NCBI GenBank assembly: GCA_041552135.1 | Contig: JBFELL010000004.1 | Span: 1-42,474 of the forward strand | Direction of reading: 5' to 3' | DNA: 42,474 nucleotides | Source of the DNA: SZUA-186 sp041552135 | GTDB taxonomy: Bacteria > Pseudomonadota > Gammaproteobacteria > UBA9214 | Part shown: in pieces, positions 31,637 to 40,592 of the stretch | Layout of the letters: every line of letters begins with the position of its first letter | Position numbering within the stretch: position 1 is the stretch's first letter | Position numbers and translations under genes: made by a program | The notes under the pieces: model-generated | Told to the model about the DNA's origin: nothing | What the model saw: only the letters and a program-made list of their open reading frames with translations | The model's database searches: none

Positions 31637-32749
31637 CTAGTTCCGGCCCGCCTGCTGGGTGTCTGCCACCACCTCGCGGGTGATCTCGAGTACCTGTTGC
31701 CCGTCCACTTCACGGACCAGGCCCGAGGCAAGCGGGTCGAATTCGAGGCGTTTGACGATGGTGCCAAAGACCTCCCTCAGGGCCCGTGCTCCCAGACGGT
31801 TCTTCTTTGCCGCCAGGTCCGCTATGAGGAAGGCGGCATCCTCGGTGATGGTCAGGGTAATGCCGGCGTGTTTGAAATACTCAACAGCGGCAGGCCATAT
31901 GGCACCCTGAACTTCCCGGAATATTCGTGCCAGGTTGGGCGCACTCAGATCGCGCAGCATGATGACGCTGTCATAGCGGGAGAGAAATTGCGGCGTCATG
32001 CCATACTCGAATATATCCTCCTGAGTCATGTGTCCTGCCAGGTCAAATATGAAGCGGCGATCCAGGCTGCCATCGGCACGTGGCACCAGTTTCCAGAATT
32101 TGTCGGAGCCGGATTTCTGGGTGACACGGTGATAGACCTGGTCGTAAAGCTCCTCGAAGGCGCCACCGGCGACGAAAAAGACATGTTCGGTATTGATATG
32201 AGTTGTTGTTGAATGCCAGCTGCCGGCTTCAAAGTAGGGCATGTCTACCTGGACATTCTCGTTTTCCATCAGGGTGAGCAGGCTGTCCTGGGCGACGATT
32301 CCCTTGACATTGGGTTCGCCGCCGACCTGTGCCCGGATCTTGTCCACCTCGTCGACGCAGACGATGCCGTGCGAGACATAGTCCCGCATGGTCTCCAGGT
32401 CTGCCTCCTCGCCAAGGATGTTCGCCGCCTGGCGTGCCAGCCGGTCCATGACGATGTTGGTCTGTTTGCCTCGCGCCGCCAGGTCGGCAACAAGGTTGGC
32501 GTTGATGCGGATGATGGTTGAGTACTTCGCGAATCCTTCGGTCTGCGAGAAAAACTGCTCCACTGCCCGCATGATGGTGGTCTTTCCCGTGCCCGAATTG
32601 CCGATCATGAGTACATTACCGACCGAGTGCTCGATAAGGTGCTTGTATATGGCGACTGACATGCCCTGCAGGGCGGCGTCCTGGCCGATGACATCCTCTG
32701 ACAGATCGGCGAATATCTGCCTGGGAGTTATACGGGCGTCGATGGTCAT
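31637..32749 (-). CDS. ClpX-like AAA+ ATPase lacking the zinc finger
   Basis: From ATG at 32747-32749 the protein has 370 residues. It shows Walker A GNSGTGKTT (50-58), Walker B IVCVDEVDK (129-137) and the sensor-2 region LGARALREVF, in the order of the ClpX/HslU branch. The N-terminal zinc-binding domain of ClpX is missing. By analogy it would use ATP to unfold or remodel proteins, with or without ClpP. I cannot see an IGF loop for ClpP contact with certainty. A longer reading from 32938 has no matching residues. The CDF gene follows on the same strand after about 116 bp, so a role in metal stress is possible but not shown. Confidence 0.83.
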   Translation of the reverse strand: MTIDARITPRQIFADLSEDVIGQDAALQGMSVAIYKHLIEHSVGNVLMIGNSGTGKTTIMRAVEQFFSQTEGFAKYSTIIRINANLVADLAARGKQTNIVMDRLARQAANILGEEADLETMRDYVSHGIVCVDEVDKIRAQVGGEPNVKGIVAQDSLLTLMENENVQVDMPYFEAGSWHSTTTHINTEHVFFVAGGAFEELYDQVYHRVTQKSGSDKFWKLVPRADGSLDRRFIFDLAGHMTQEDIFEYGMTPQFLSRYDSVIMLRDLSAPNLARIFREVQGAIWPAAVEYFKHAGITLTITEDAAFLIADLAAKKNRLGARALREVFGTIVKRLEFDPLASGLVREVDGQQVLEITREVVADTQQAGRN

Positions 32750-33017
32750 GGCGGGTCTTTTTCCAGTGGAGGCAAGAGCATTTTCTGCAGGGAATATTAC
32801 CAATCCATCGCGCGTGTACGCCATCCCGGTTGAAATATACGCATTGCCGGGTATGGGCAGCCAGGCCGCGGGTAATCCGCGTGCCGGGCCGGATGCTTGA
32901 CTTGCCGATCGATATATGTAGGTATCTGCGGATGCCAATCACCCATAAACTGGACGGATTAAGCAGACGCGATTGCATGCCAGAATGGGACATTGCGGTA
33001 TCCAGGAGGAAAGAAAG
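32750..33017. promoter_or_regulatory. Divergent promoter region of the AAA+ gene and arsM
   Basis: The region is 268 bp long and relatively AT-rich around 32900-32950 (GATCGATATATGTAGGTATC), where an arsM promoter would be expected. I searched by eye for an ArsR-type inverted repeat and found only weak dyads. The strong RBS AGGAGGAAAG before arsM lies at 33004-33013. Confidence 0.45.
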
Positions 33018-33830
33018 ATGAGCCAGAAACAGGCGGATGATATCCGGCAAGCGGTGCGTGACAGTTACGCCAGGGTGGCCGAGGCCAGCGACGCCGGTGA
33101 TTGCTGCGGTGTGGAAAGCAGTTGCTGCGGCGTGCCAGCCGATATCAACTCCCTGCATTCCACCCGTCTCGGCTATTCGGAGGATGATCTGGAGAATGTT
33201 CCGCACGGCGCTGACATGGGCCTGGGGTGCGGCAACCCGCGCGCGATCGCCAGTCTGCAGGCCGGCGAGGTGGTGCTGGACCTGGGCAGCGGTGGCGGCT
33301 TCGACGCCTTTCTGGCTGCCCGTGAAGTAGGCAAGGCCGGCCGGGTGATCGGCGTGGACATGACGCCGGTCATGGTCAGCAAGGCAAGGCGCAATGCCGA
33401 GACGGCGGGTTTCGGCAACGTGGAATTCCGGCTTGGTGAGATCGAGCACCTGCCGGTCGCCGATGACTGTGTCGATGTGATCATTTCCAACTGTGTCATC
33501 AATCTTTCTCCCGACAAGGCACAGGTTTTCCGCGAGGCATTCCGGGTGCTCAGACCCGGTGGCCGGCTGGCCATCTCCGATGTGGTGGCGAGCGTGGAAC
33601 TGCCGGAGGAGGTCAGGGATGATCCACGGCTGCATGCCAGCTGTGTTGCTGGCGCCGCGCTGGTTGAGGATCTGCAGGCGATGCTCGAGGCGGCGAATTT
33701 TACGGCTATCCGTATTACTCCGAAAGACGAGTCGCGCGAGTTCATTCGTGACTGGGTGCCGGGCAGTGGCGTGGAGGACTACGTGATCTCCGCCCATATC
33801 GAGGCCGTCAGGCCCGGGCCGGACGGTTGA
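33018..33830 (+). CDS. arsM: Arsenite S-adenosylmethionine methyltransferase
   Basis: The 270-residue protein has the class I methyltransferase motif VLDLGSGGGFDAF (about 86-98) and the three cysteines used by ArsM to bind As(III): Cys71 in MGLGCGNP, Cys159 in ISNCVINLSP and Cys209 in HASCVAGA. An extra cysteine set is found near the N-terminus (CC at 29-30 and 36-37), as in many ArsM proteins. It methylates arsenite with SAM to mono-, di- and trimethyl species, which detoxifies arsenic or makes it volatile. The start follows AGGAGG by 8 bp. The stop overlaps a second methyltransferase gene (TGATG). Confidence 0.92.
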   Translation: MSQKQADDIRQAVRDSYARVAEASDAGDCCGVESSCCGVPADINSLHSTRLGYSEDDLENVPHGADMGLGCGNPRAIASLQAGEVVLDLGSGGGFDAFLAAREVGKAGRVIGVDMTPVMVSKARRNAETAGFGNVEFRLGEIEHLPVADDCVDVIISNCVINLSPDKAQVFREAFRVLRPGGRLAISDVVASVELPEEVRDDPRLHASCVAGAALVEDLQAMLEAANFTAIRITPKDESREFIRDWVPGSGVEDYVISAHIEAVRPGPDG

Positions 33831-34585
33831 TGAGCCAATGCGGCGTCAACCGTTCTGCCTGTGATCCACTCGGGCAGGTCCGCCTGCTCTACACCGAGCT
33901 GGCACAACACCCGGAGAAGGACTTTGGCTGGGGGAAGGGCAGGGAGAATGCCCGGGAGCTGGGTTATGACGTCGAGTGGCTGAAGCGCCTGCCGGACACC
34001 GTCTGGGAATCTGCCGCCGCGGTCGGCAATCCCTTCAGCCTCGGGCCGCTGCATGCCGGGGAGACGGTTGTCGACGTCGGTTGCGGTGCGGGTGCGGATG
34101 CCTGTGTGGCTGCGCTGCTGGTCGGCGAGAGTGGCGAGGTGATCGGTGTGGACTGCACCCCGGCGATGGTTGCCAGGGCCAGGGAGAGCGCCGCCGTGGC
34201 CGGCCTTTCGCAGGTTGTGATCCATGAGGCGGAAATGACCGATCTGCCCCTGCCGGACCGCTGCGCTGATGTTGTCATCTCCAATGGTGCGATCAACCTG
34301 GCGCCGGACAAGCCCGCGGCGCTGGCGGAACTGTTGCGTGTGCTGCGCCCCGGCGGCCGTCTGCAGATTGCCGATATGGTGCGTGATCCTGCCGCCCGGG
34401 ATACCGCCTGCGGCAGTGGCCCGGGGTCCTGGGCCGACTGTGTTTCCGGTACCCTCGATCCCGGCACCTTCCAGACCATGCTGGCCAACAGCGGCTTTAT
34501 CCATGTGGCGATGACAGGTTTTACAGCCTACCGGACCGCGTCCAGTACCACTGGCGCACTGTTCAGGGCAAGCAAGCCCGGCTAG
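33830..34585 (+). CDS. ArsM-like SAM methyltransferase missing two arsenic-binding cysteines
   Basis: The 251-residue protein is a paralogue of the ArsM ahead of it, with VVDVGCGAGADAC (80-92) as the SAM site and a similar VISNxxINLxPDK block. Two of the three arsenic cysteines are absent: the site of Cys71 reads AVGNPF and that of Cys159 reads SNGAINL, while DCVSG (Cys204) is kept. The protein is therefore unlikely to bind arsenite through three thiolates. The ATG at 33830 overlaps the arsM stop, so it is co-translated; a TTG 3 bp before is the only other option. It may methylate another substrate, such as a methylarsenical or a thiol, or assist ArsM. Confidence 0.85.
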   Translation: MSQCGVNRSACDPLGQVRLLYTELAQHPEKDFGWGKGRENARELGYDVEWLKRLPDTVWESAAAVGNPFSLGPLHAGETVVDVGCGAGADACVAALLVGESGEVIGVDCTPAMVARARESAAVAGLSQVVIHEAEMTDLPLPDRCADVVISNGAINLAPDKPAALAELLRVLRPGGRLQIADMVRDPAARDTACGSGPGSWADCVSGTLDPGTFQTMLANSGFIHVAMTGFTAYRTASSTTGALFRASKPG

Positions 34586-34931
34586 CGCGCCGCATCGCCC
34601 GGGCCTCGGCCGCCCCGGTTTCGAACGCCTTCAGTTCACCCCCTGGCCATGACTCCCGCATGGCATTACGGATGCCCCGCTGACCCGGGTACACACCCGG
34701 GCAAGCCCCTGTTCTGGAGCGCTGTCCACGCACTGCATCGCATCGGCAAGAAAACGGTCATTGCGACGTAACGCAGCTGTCATGCCCGGACGATAGGCTG
34801 CGCCTCCTGCAGCACTACCGCTACGTATGTGATTATTTTCCGACAACGCTTCGTTGCTGTGTTCAGGAAATAGCCGCCAGCCAGGACACAATAAACGCTT
34901 TGCACTTGTCCAGGGCAGCATACGTAGCCGG
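34586..34931. other. 346-bp intergenic region between convergent genes
   Basis: No gene is seen. A perfect 7-bp stem CCCGGGT-ACAC-ACCCGGG at 34684-34701 lies about 100 bp past the methyltransferase gene; it has no T-run after it on either strand, so it could be a weak bidirectional terminator. The rest is not distinctive. Confidence 0.4.
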
Positions 34932-35666
34932 TTACGTATACGGCCTCTTTTTTTGCATGTTGCGGATATCGATGAGGCTGCCGACGGGGTACGCTGGCAG
35001 TTCCTCGAAGGCATCGGCCAGCAGCCGGCCGGCCTCGCGCGGTTCCGGCATGGACTCGGTCCCGATCGCGTCCTTCAGTACCTGCGTGGACGGAAACCGG
35101 CGGCTGTCCACATGGTCGCGTATATCGTCCTGCATCGGCGTGTGCACCAGCCCCGGTGCGAATGAAGAGATATGGGTGTCCGGAAACTCGTGCACATAGA
35201 GCTGCGCCATCATGTTGAGGGCCGCCTTCGACAGCGCGTAGCCGCTCCAGCCCTTGTTGCCGTTGACCGAGGCGCCGGACGACATGAAGACGACCTGCCG
35301 GATGCGGATGCCGCTGCCGTGCAGCCAGTCCATCACCGCCTTGTTGGCCCACAGGTTGATGTCCATGACGCGCCGCACGTCAGCCATCGGTGTGTCATGC
35401 AGTTCGCGGATAGCACCGAGTACGCCGGCGTTCAGTACCGCCAGGTCCAGTGTCCGGATATCACCGAGCAGTGTCTGCAGTGCCGGTCCGACCGAGTCCA
35501 GCTCAGCCAGGTCGCATTGCACGTCATGCAAGCGGCTGTCCTGCAGCGGGCAGCCGCGCCGGCTGATCCCGTAAACGTCGTATCCGCGTGAGAGGTACTC
35601 CCCGGTGAGCCCCAGCCCGATGCCGCTGCTGTTGCCGGTGATGAAAACACTATTGCGATCAGTCAT
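34932..35666 (-). CDS. Short-chain dehydrogenase/reductase
   Basis: The 244-residue protein has the classical SDR features: NAD(P)-binding TGNSSGIG at 10-17, NAG in VLNAGVLG, the catalytic Ser in VVFMSSGAS, and YALSK as the catalytic Tyr-x3-Lys. RR in GISRRG after the second strand suggests NADP preference. It oxidises or reduces an alcohol or ketone of unknown nature. The ATG at 35664-35666 begins MTDRNSV; a longer upstream frame is rich in Pro and Arg and not part of the family. It diverges from the Ysc84-type gene across 179 bp and stands alone, so substrate cannot be inferred. Confidence 0.88.
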   Translation of the reverse strand: MTDRNSVFITGNSSGIGLGLTGEYLSRGYDVYGISRRGCPLQDSRLHDVQCDLAELDSVGPALQTLLGDIRTLDLAVLNAGVLGAIRELHDTPMADVRRVMDINLWANKAVMDWLHGSGIRIRQVVFMSSGASVNGNKGWSGYALSKAALNMMAQLYVHEFPDTHISSFAPGLVHTPMQDDIRDHVDSRRFPSTQVLKDAIGTESMPEPREAGRLLADAFEELPAYPVGSLIDIRNMQKKRPYT

Positions 35667-35845
35667 GTACGAAGGGTAACGGTATTCCTGTGTGCATGTA
35701 CAGGGTACGTGAGGCGGGGGGCGATGCGGCCGTCGTGGCCGCTCTGGCGGGACCGGGCAAGTCGCCGGTCGGGTTGCTGGTGTTCTCGGTTTCTCCGGAC
35801 TAGACTGGCTCTGCATGATCCCAATATCCCCAAGGAGAAAAACCA

Positions 35846-36403
35846 ATGAAGATCAACAGGCATACCGTGTTTGCAGTAGCCATCATCACACTGCTGACCA
35901 GCGTCGGCATGGCGCGGCTTGCGGTGGCCGCCAGTGCCGGGGAAATCGACACCAAGGTCAACGGCACCCTGGAGGAGTTCAAGAATGTCGTGCCGGGCGG
36001 TGCCGAGTTTCTCGGCAAGGCCAGCGGGGCGCTGGTATTCCCTACGATTACCAAGGCGGGCCTGGTGATTGGCGGTGAGTTCGGCGAGGGCGCGCTGCGC
36101 GTCGGCGGCAAGAGCGTGGACTACTACAACATCGCCAGTGCCTCGTTCGGTTTCCAGATCGGCGCCCAGCAGTACTCCATCGTCATGGTCTTCCTCAGCG
36201 ACGAGGCGCTGAAGGGGTTCCGCGAAAGCAAGGGCTGGGAGGCCGGCGTGGACGGTTCGGTGGCGGTCGCTGAATGGGGGGCGGGTGATGACATCAACAC
36301 CAAGACCTTCAAGGACCCGATCGTGGCGTTTGTGTTCGGCAACAAGGGCCTGATGGCCGGTGTGTCCATTGAAGGCTCGAAGATTACGAAGATCGACAAG
36401 TAG
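35846..36403 (+). CDS. Secreted Ysc84/DUF500-type lipid-binding protein
   Basis: The 185-residue protein starts with a Sec signal peptide (about 1-29, cut after AVA) and continues with the Ysc84 actin-binding-like domain, also called DUF500 (GALVFPTITKAGLVIGGEFG, ASFGFQIGAQQYSIVMVFLS, and the ending FVFGNKGLMAGVSIEGSKI). In bacteria these are periplasmic or outer-membrane-associated proteins with phospholipid-binding likeness. AAGGAG stands 8 bp before the ATG. A strong hairpin follows at 36418-36440. Function in bacteria is unknown. Confidence 0.88.
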   Translation: MKINRHTVFAVAIITLLTSVGMARLAVAASAGEIDTKVNGTLEEFKNVVPGGAEFLGKASGALVFPTITKAGLVIGGEFGEGALRVGGKSVDYYNIASASFGFQIGAQQYSIVMVFLSDEALKGFRESKGWEAGVDGSVAVAEWGAGDDINTKTFKDPIVAFVFGNKGLMAGVSIEGSKITKIDK

Positions 36404-36417
36404 ACTGGTGGCGTGTC

Positions 36418-36440
36418 GCCGCCCGGCCGTGCCGGGCGGC
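36418..36440. terminator. Bidirectional hairpin terminator
   Basis: A perfect 10-bp stem GCCGCCCGGC / GCCGGGCGGC with a CGT loop stands between the convergent stops of the Ysc84-type gene (36403) and the TPR gene (36444). No clear T-run follows on either side, but the place and strength fit a shared terminator. Confidence 0.7.
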
Positions 36441-36443
36441 AAT

Positions 36444-37685
36444 TCAGGACTGCGGGTCCAGGTGCTCCAGCCACTGGCGGGCCGGTTTGCGTGAGTCCGC
36501 AAAGCCGGCGGCCTTCGAGAAGGCTTCACGGGCGGAGGCGGTGGCCTCGAGTTCGTAACGGGCAATCCCCAGCAGCAGCCACGCCGTCCCGGGCGTTTTC
36601 AGTCCCGGTTTTTCCAGCGCCCTCACCAGTGCCCGGGCGGCCTCGTTCCAGCGTTCATCCTCCAGGTACAGCTGCGCCAGGGTGAAATCGGCATCCGCAG
36701 CGGTGCTCGCTCGTGCGGTCAGACGGTAGCTGCGGATGGCCTTGTCTCTCTCCTGCGCCAGTGCCCAGGCCGTTGCCAGCAGGCTCAGGTTTTCGCCGCT
36801 CTTGCTGACCCGTTTCGCCTGCATGGCATCCTCCAGCAGGCGGGCCGCCTTGTACGGTATCTCCTGGTAAAGGTACAGCCGGGCGAGTTGCAGCAGGTCC
36901 GCTTCCTTCGCCAGGCGACCGCGTCGCCACACCAGTTCCATGACCGCCAGCGCCTGGGCCGGCCGGTCCATGGTCATGTAGATGCCCGACAACTGTCGCC
37001 AGTAGGCATCGTTGTCGGGGAACTGGCGGATCATCCGCTCCAGCAGTGCCGCGCACTCGCGGTAGGCCTGCAGTTCGTAGTGCATGGCCAGCAGGTTCTC
37101 GTACCAGTCCGCATGGGGGATATCGGCAAGCTGTATGGCCTTTTCCATTGCCGGTATCGCTTTGCGGTAGTTCCCGAGTTCGGCATGCGTATGGCCCAGC
37201 AGCCGCCAGGCATCGGCAGGCGGGCTGTCGGCATGCCCGAACCACTGCTCCAGGACGGTGACCGCCCTGTCGGGCTGATCGGTGGCCAGGTACAGCTGCG
37301 CCAGGTTGTAGCGCATATGCTGTTGCGCGGTTTCCGGCAGCGCCTGCAGCGACAGGCTCTGCTCGAACGCCTTGATGGCCGCCCGGTACCGGTCGCGACT
37401 GGCCTGGACGTGGGCCAGGTTCTGCAAGACGACGGCGCGCTCGTAGCGCCGTTGACCGACAGCAGGCAGCAGCTTGTTGAGGGCCTCGAGGGCCGCGCCG
37501 GTCTTGCCCGCGTCAATCAGGTCGTGTATCGCCTCCAGCCGCTGGTAGGTCTGTGGCGACAGGGTCCCGCCCGGGTCTGCCGGTGCAGATGGCATGACCG
37601 TGGACAGACCCAGTGCCAGCAGCCACGCACATGCCGACTGGCGAATCCGGATGCGGCTGGACGTTTTCTGCGCCGGCATGCTCAT
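36444..37685 (-). CDS. TPR protein of the TonB system operon
   Basis: The 413-residue protein has a signal peptide (LLALGLSTVMPSAPA) and about eight TPR units (AVVLQNLAHVQASRDRYRAA, AWRLLGHTHAELGNYRKA). It is the last gene of the operon that holds TonB, ExbD and two ExbB proteins, where an exported TPR protein is normally found in TonB2-type clusters. There it is thought to work with the energy-transducing complex in the periplasm. ATG at 37683-37685 overlaps the tonB stop as ATGA; a second ATG 6 bp on is possible. Confidence 0.85.
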   Translation of the reverse strand: MSMPAQKTSSRIRIRQSACAWLLALGLSTVMPSAPADPGGTLSPQTYQRLEAIHDLIDAGKTGAALEALNKLLPAVGQRRYERAVVLQNLAHVQASRDRYRAAIKAFEQSLSLQALPETAQQHMRYNLAQLYLATDQPDRAVTVLEQWFGHADSPPADAWRLLGHTHAELGNYRKAIPAMEKAIQLADIPHADWYENLLAMHYELQAYRECAALLERMIRQFPDNDAYWRQLSGIYMTMDRPAQALAVMELVWRRGRLAKEADLLQLARLYLYQEIPYKAARLLEDAMQAKRVSKSGENLSLLATAWALAQERDKAIRSYRLTARASTAADADFTLAQLYLEDERWNEAARALVRALEKPGLKTPGTAWLLLGIARYELEATASAREAFSKAAGFADSRKPARQWLEHLDPQS

Positions 37686-38305
37686 TCGTTCAGCCTGAAC
37701 TCGACGAGCTGCTCGGCGCGTGCCGCGACCGGTTTGCCGTCGACGATACGCGGCTTGAATTTCCACTTGCTCACGGCGCGCAGTGCCGCACGGTCGAACA
37801 TGCCTTCGGGTTCGGACTCCAGCACGACGACATCCTCGACGTCGCCGCTTGCCGTCACCAGGAAGGAGACGCGGACCCAGCCCTCGATGCGCCGGCGCGT
37901 GGCCTGGTAGGGGTACTGTGGCGGAGTGCGGGAGACCGGCATGAACTCACGGTCCGCCTCGCCGCTCACGGGCATACCAAGGTACGCATCACCTGTGAAC
38001 GCCGGCTTGATGTCCAGCGCCATGCGGAATTGCGGGCGCGGCATTTCCGGCCGGATGTCGTGCGCCATGTCGAGTTCCGGTCGTGGCAGCACCTTCGGCT
38101 CGGGCGGCGGCTTCGGCAGCACGCGCTCACGAATGCGGGTCTGCGGATCCGGCCGGGTGCGTACAAACTCGACCAGGGGCAGTGTGTCCTGGCGGACCAT
38201 TGCCGTACCCTCGCCGAGGGTCAGTATCTGCATCAGCCACAACAGGCCGAGCGCAGCCGCCATGCCGGCGAGGGCCGCGACGGGATAACGCAGGGCGGTG
38301 TTCAT
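37682..38305 (-). CDS. TonB-family energy transducer
   Basis: The 207-residue protein has one N-terminal membrane anchor (about 6-28), a proline-rich segment (PKPPPEPKVLPRPE at 64-77), and a TonB C-terminal domain with PPQYPYQATRRRIEGWVRVS, FDRAALRAVSKWKFKPRIVDGK-like features and a final strand QLVEFRLNE. It carries the proton-motive energy from ExbB/ExbD to outer-membrane receptors. The short length and the two ExbB-like partners fit the TonB2 type. Its ATG overlaps the exbD stop and its stop overlaps the TPR start. Confidence 0.93.
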   Translation of the reverse strand: MNTALRYPVAALAGMAAALGLLWLMQILTLGEGTAMVRQDTLPLVEFVRTRPDPQTRIRERVLPKPPPEPKVLPRPELDMAHDIRPEMPRPQFRMALDIKPAFTGDAYLGMPVSGEADREFMPVSRTPPQYPYQATRRRIEGWVRVSFLVTASGDVEDVVVLESEPEGMFDRAALRAVSKWKFKPRIVDGKPVAARAEQLVEFRLNE

Positions 38306-38712
38306 CCTCCCGGTGTCGCGGCAATGGAAACGTTGCTGACGCCGGCCTTGCGGACCTGGTCCATAACCTGTACCAGCAGGCCGATCTGGGCCTCGCGGTC
38401 CCCCTGGATGACCACCGCGCCCTCGGGGTTCTCGGCCCTCAGGCGCTCGATGACGGCGCGCACCGAGCGGACATCGACTGCGCGCCGGTCGATCCAGATC
38501 TCGCCGTTCGGCGCAATTGCGATCAGGATGCTGGCATGCTCCTTGCGCTCGGCGGTCTGCGCGGTCGGGCGGTTGACCTCGATACCCGCTTCCCTGACGA
38601 AGGAGGTCGTCACCACGAAGAAGATCAGCATGATGAAGACAATGTCCAGCAGCGGCGTGATATTGATGTCCGCCTCGGCGGACATCTCCTCGCTGTGCCG
38701 GCGGCGCCGCAT
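38302..38712 (-). CDS. exbD: ExbD/TolR-family biopolymer transport protein
   Basis: The 136-residue protein has a short cytoplasmic N-terminus, one membrane helix with the proton-carrying Asp in INITPLLDIVFIMLIFFVV (Asp23), and a periplasmic domain ending in VMDQVRKAGVSNVSIA. It couples proton flow to TonB. The ATG at 38710-38712 overlaps the stop of the ExbB gene before it (TGATG). A longer frame upstream is a shadow of that gene. Confidence 0.93.
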   Translation of the reverse strand: MRRRRHSEEMSAEADINITPLLDIVFIMLIFFVVTTSFVREAGIEVNRPTAQTAERKEHASILIAIAPNGEIWIDRRAVDVRSVRAVIERLRAENPEGAVVIQGDREAQIGLLVQVMDQVRKAGVSNVSIAATPGG

Positions 38713-39248
38713 CAGTGTGCCTCCGCTGGCCGCAGGCTGTCGGTCAGCCGGGCCACATTCTGTCGCACCGAATGCTCCAGCTGCGCGGTGAAGTACAGTC
38801 CGGGCAGCGCCACGACCAGGCCGGCCATGGTTGGCAGGGTGGCGCGTCCGATGCCGGCGGCCATGGCGCGGGCATTGCCGGTGCCGAGCACCGCCACGAC
38901 ATCGAAGACCTGGACCATGCCGGTCACGGTGCCCATGAGACCGAGCAGGGGGCACAGCGCCACCAGGGTCTTGAGCAGTGGCAGCATCTGTCCGAGTTGC
39001 AGGCGTGCCTGCGAAATCATCGCCTCGCGGATCCTGTGCGCCTCCCAGGACGAGGTGTCGCGGCGTTGCTGCCACTGCTGCTGTCGTTGCTCAAGCTCCG
39101 CGGGGAATACCAGATAGACAAACCAGAAGCGCTCGGCGATCAGAAAGCCGATGCCTACACTGAGTACCGCGATAATCCACAGGACCGGGCCGCCGGCATC
39201 GAGAAACGTGCGCAGCGATTCCAGACTCTCTGGCAGGTAAGCGGGCAT
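38712..39248 (-). CDS. exbB: ExbB-like MotA/TolQ/ExbB proton channel protein
   Basis: The 178-residue protein has three membrane helices, with the conserved block LLKTLVALCPLLGLMGTVTGMV and AGIGRATLPTMAGLVVALPG. It is the short ExbB of the pair in this operon. ATG at 39246-39248 abuts the stop of the longer ExbB-like gene. It forms the pentameric channel with ExbD in the inner membrane. Confidence 0.92.
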   Translation of the reverse strand: MPAYLPESLESLRTFLDAGGPVLWIIAVLSVGIGFLIAERFWFVYLVFPAELEQRQQQWQQRRDTSSWEAHRIREAMISQARLQLGQMLPLLKTLVALCPLLGLMGTVTGMVQVFDVVAVLGTGNARAMAAGIGRATLPTMAGLVVALPGLYFTAQLEHSVRQNVARLTDSLRPAEAH

Positions 39249-40592
39249 TCAGCTCCGCTCGCGGCGGCGGGCGACGATGCCCGCTGACTGCTCGTCAAGG
39301 ATCTGCACCAGCGCCCGGCTGCGTGCCGCCATGAGGTTGTGGAAGAACAGCAGCGGTACGGCCACGACCAGGCCCAGCACGGTGGTCATCAGCGCCTGGG
39401 AGATGCCGCTTGCCATGAGCTTGGGGTCGCCGGTGCCGAACAGGCTGATGGACTGGAATGTCACGATCATGCCGGTGACGGTACCGAGCAGGCCCAGCAG
39501 CGGGGCGGTCGCAGCCAGCAGCTTGACCAGCCCCTGGCCGCGGCCCAGCGGCGGGAGTTCCCGCAGGATGGCCTCGTCCAGCTGCAGCTCGAGGGTCTCC
39601 GTGGCAGTCTCGCGGACATCCGTCACCGCCAGCAGCACCCGGCCCAGCGGGTTGTGTTCAGAGGGGGCATCCGGTTCGCGCAGCTGCTGCCTGACGCGCC
39701 GCGCCGTGGTGGTGAGATGAAACAGCCGCCAGGCGACGATCAGCAGGCCGGCGACACCCAGCACGATGATGAGGTAACCGATCAGCCCCGCCTGGTGGAC
39801 GCGTTCCTCCAGGTTCGGTGCCTGCACCAGCAGCCCCAGCAGTGCGCCACGACTGGGATCGATGACCATGGGCAGATGACCGTCCTGTGCCGCGGCCAGC
39901 GCCGCCGCCAGGGCACGGTCACGGCGTGAGGGCTGCCGGGAAAGCTCCGCCAGCCGGCCGGAGTCCGGGTGAAACTGCAGGAAACGGCCATCGGCTATGG
40001 CTTCGAAGACGCCGACCCGGATCACCGTCCCTGGCCTCGCAATGCCGTCGGCAACGGTCACCTCGGCAGGGAAGCGGGCAACGCGCCCCGACTCGCCGAT
40101 CTCCTGCTGCAGCAGCAGCCAGAAGCGCTCCAGCTCGGTGATGTTGGGTAACTTCCGGGCGCTGGCCAGCACATCGAACCACCCGGCCCGTCCCGGAAAC
40201 TGGGCACTGACGAGGGATTCCCGGAATATGCCGTGCAGGTCGTTCGCAGCCTGGCGCACCGTACCGAACAGCTCACCCAGGTTGCCGGTGCGCTCGCCGA
40301 GATCCGTCTCCAGCGTCCGCAATTCCGCCTCGCTGGTCTCGAAACGCTGCTTCAGGGCAGCACCCCGGGCGCGTTCCCGTTTGACGGCATCGCGCATTTC
40401 CGCCAGCAGCTGTTCGCGGTCGGCCTGTTGCGCCAGAAACCGCTGCTCGCGTTCCCTGCGTACAACTGCATCGCGGCTGTTGGCTTCCTTTACCTGGCGC
40501 AGCAGGTGATCAAGGTCGGTCGGGTGATCCGCCAGTGCGGGCAGGCCGGTGAGCGCGACCAGGCAGGCCAGCAGCAGCCGGGGCATCGTCAT
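39249..40592 (-). CDS. TtpC-like long ExbB family protein
   Basis: The 447-residue protein has a signal sequence (MTMPRLLLACLVALTGLPALA), a periplasmic coiled-coil and globular part (about 22-265, with VRREREQRFLAQQADREQLL) and then the MotA/TolQ/ExbB channel domain (about 265-445, LLAATAPLLGLLGTVTGMIV). This layout is that of TtpC from the Vibrio TonB2 system, which is required for that system's transport. It is co-translated with DUF3450 (ATGA) and abuts exbB. Its periplasmic part probably meets TonB or the receptor. Confidence 0.88.
   Translation of the reverse strand: MTMPRLLLACLVALTGLPALADHPTDLDHLLRQVKEANSRDAVVRREREQRFLAQQADREQLLAEMRDAVKRERARGAALKQRFETSEAELRTLETDLGERTGNLGELFGTVRQAANDLHGIFRESLVSAQFPGRAGWFDVLASARKLPNITELERFWLLLQQEIGESGRVARFPAEVTVADGIARPGTVIRVGVFEAIADGRFLQFHPDSGRLAELSRQPSRRDRALAAALAAAQDGHLPMVIDPSRGALLGLLVQAPNLEERVHQAGLIGYLIIVLGVAGLLIVAWRLFHLTTTARRVRQQLREPDAPSEHNPLGRVLLAVTDVRETATETLELQLDEAILRELPPLGRGQGLVKLLAATAPLLGLLGTVTGMIVTFQSISLFGTGDPKLMASGISQALMTTVLGLVVAVPLLFFHNLMAARSRALVQILDEQSAGIVARRRERS

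Noticed and set aside
34684..34701. Stem-loop as a firm terminator for the arsM pair
   Set aside because: The stem is only 7 bp with no T-run, so it is listed only as a weak possibility in the spacer.
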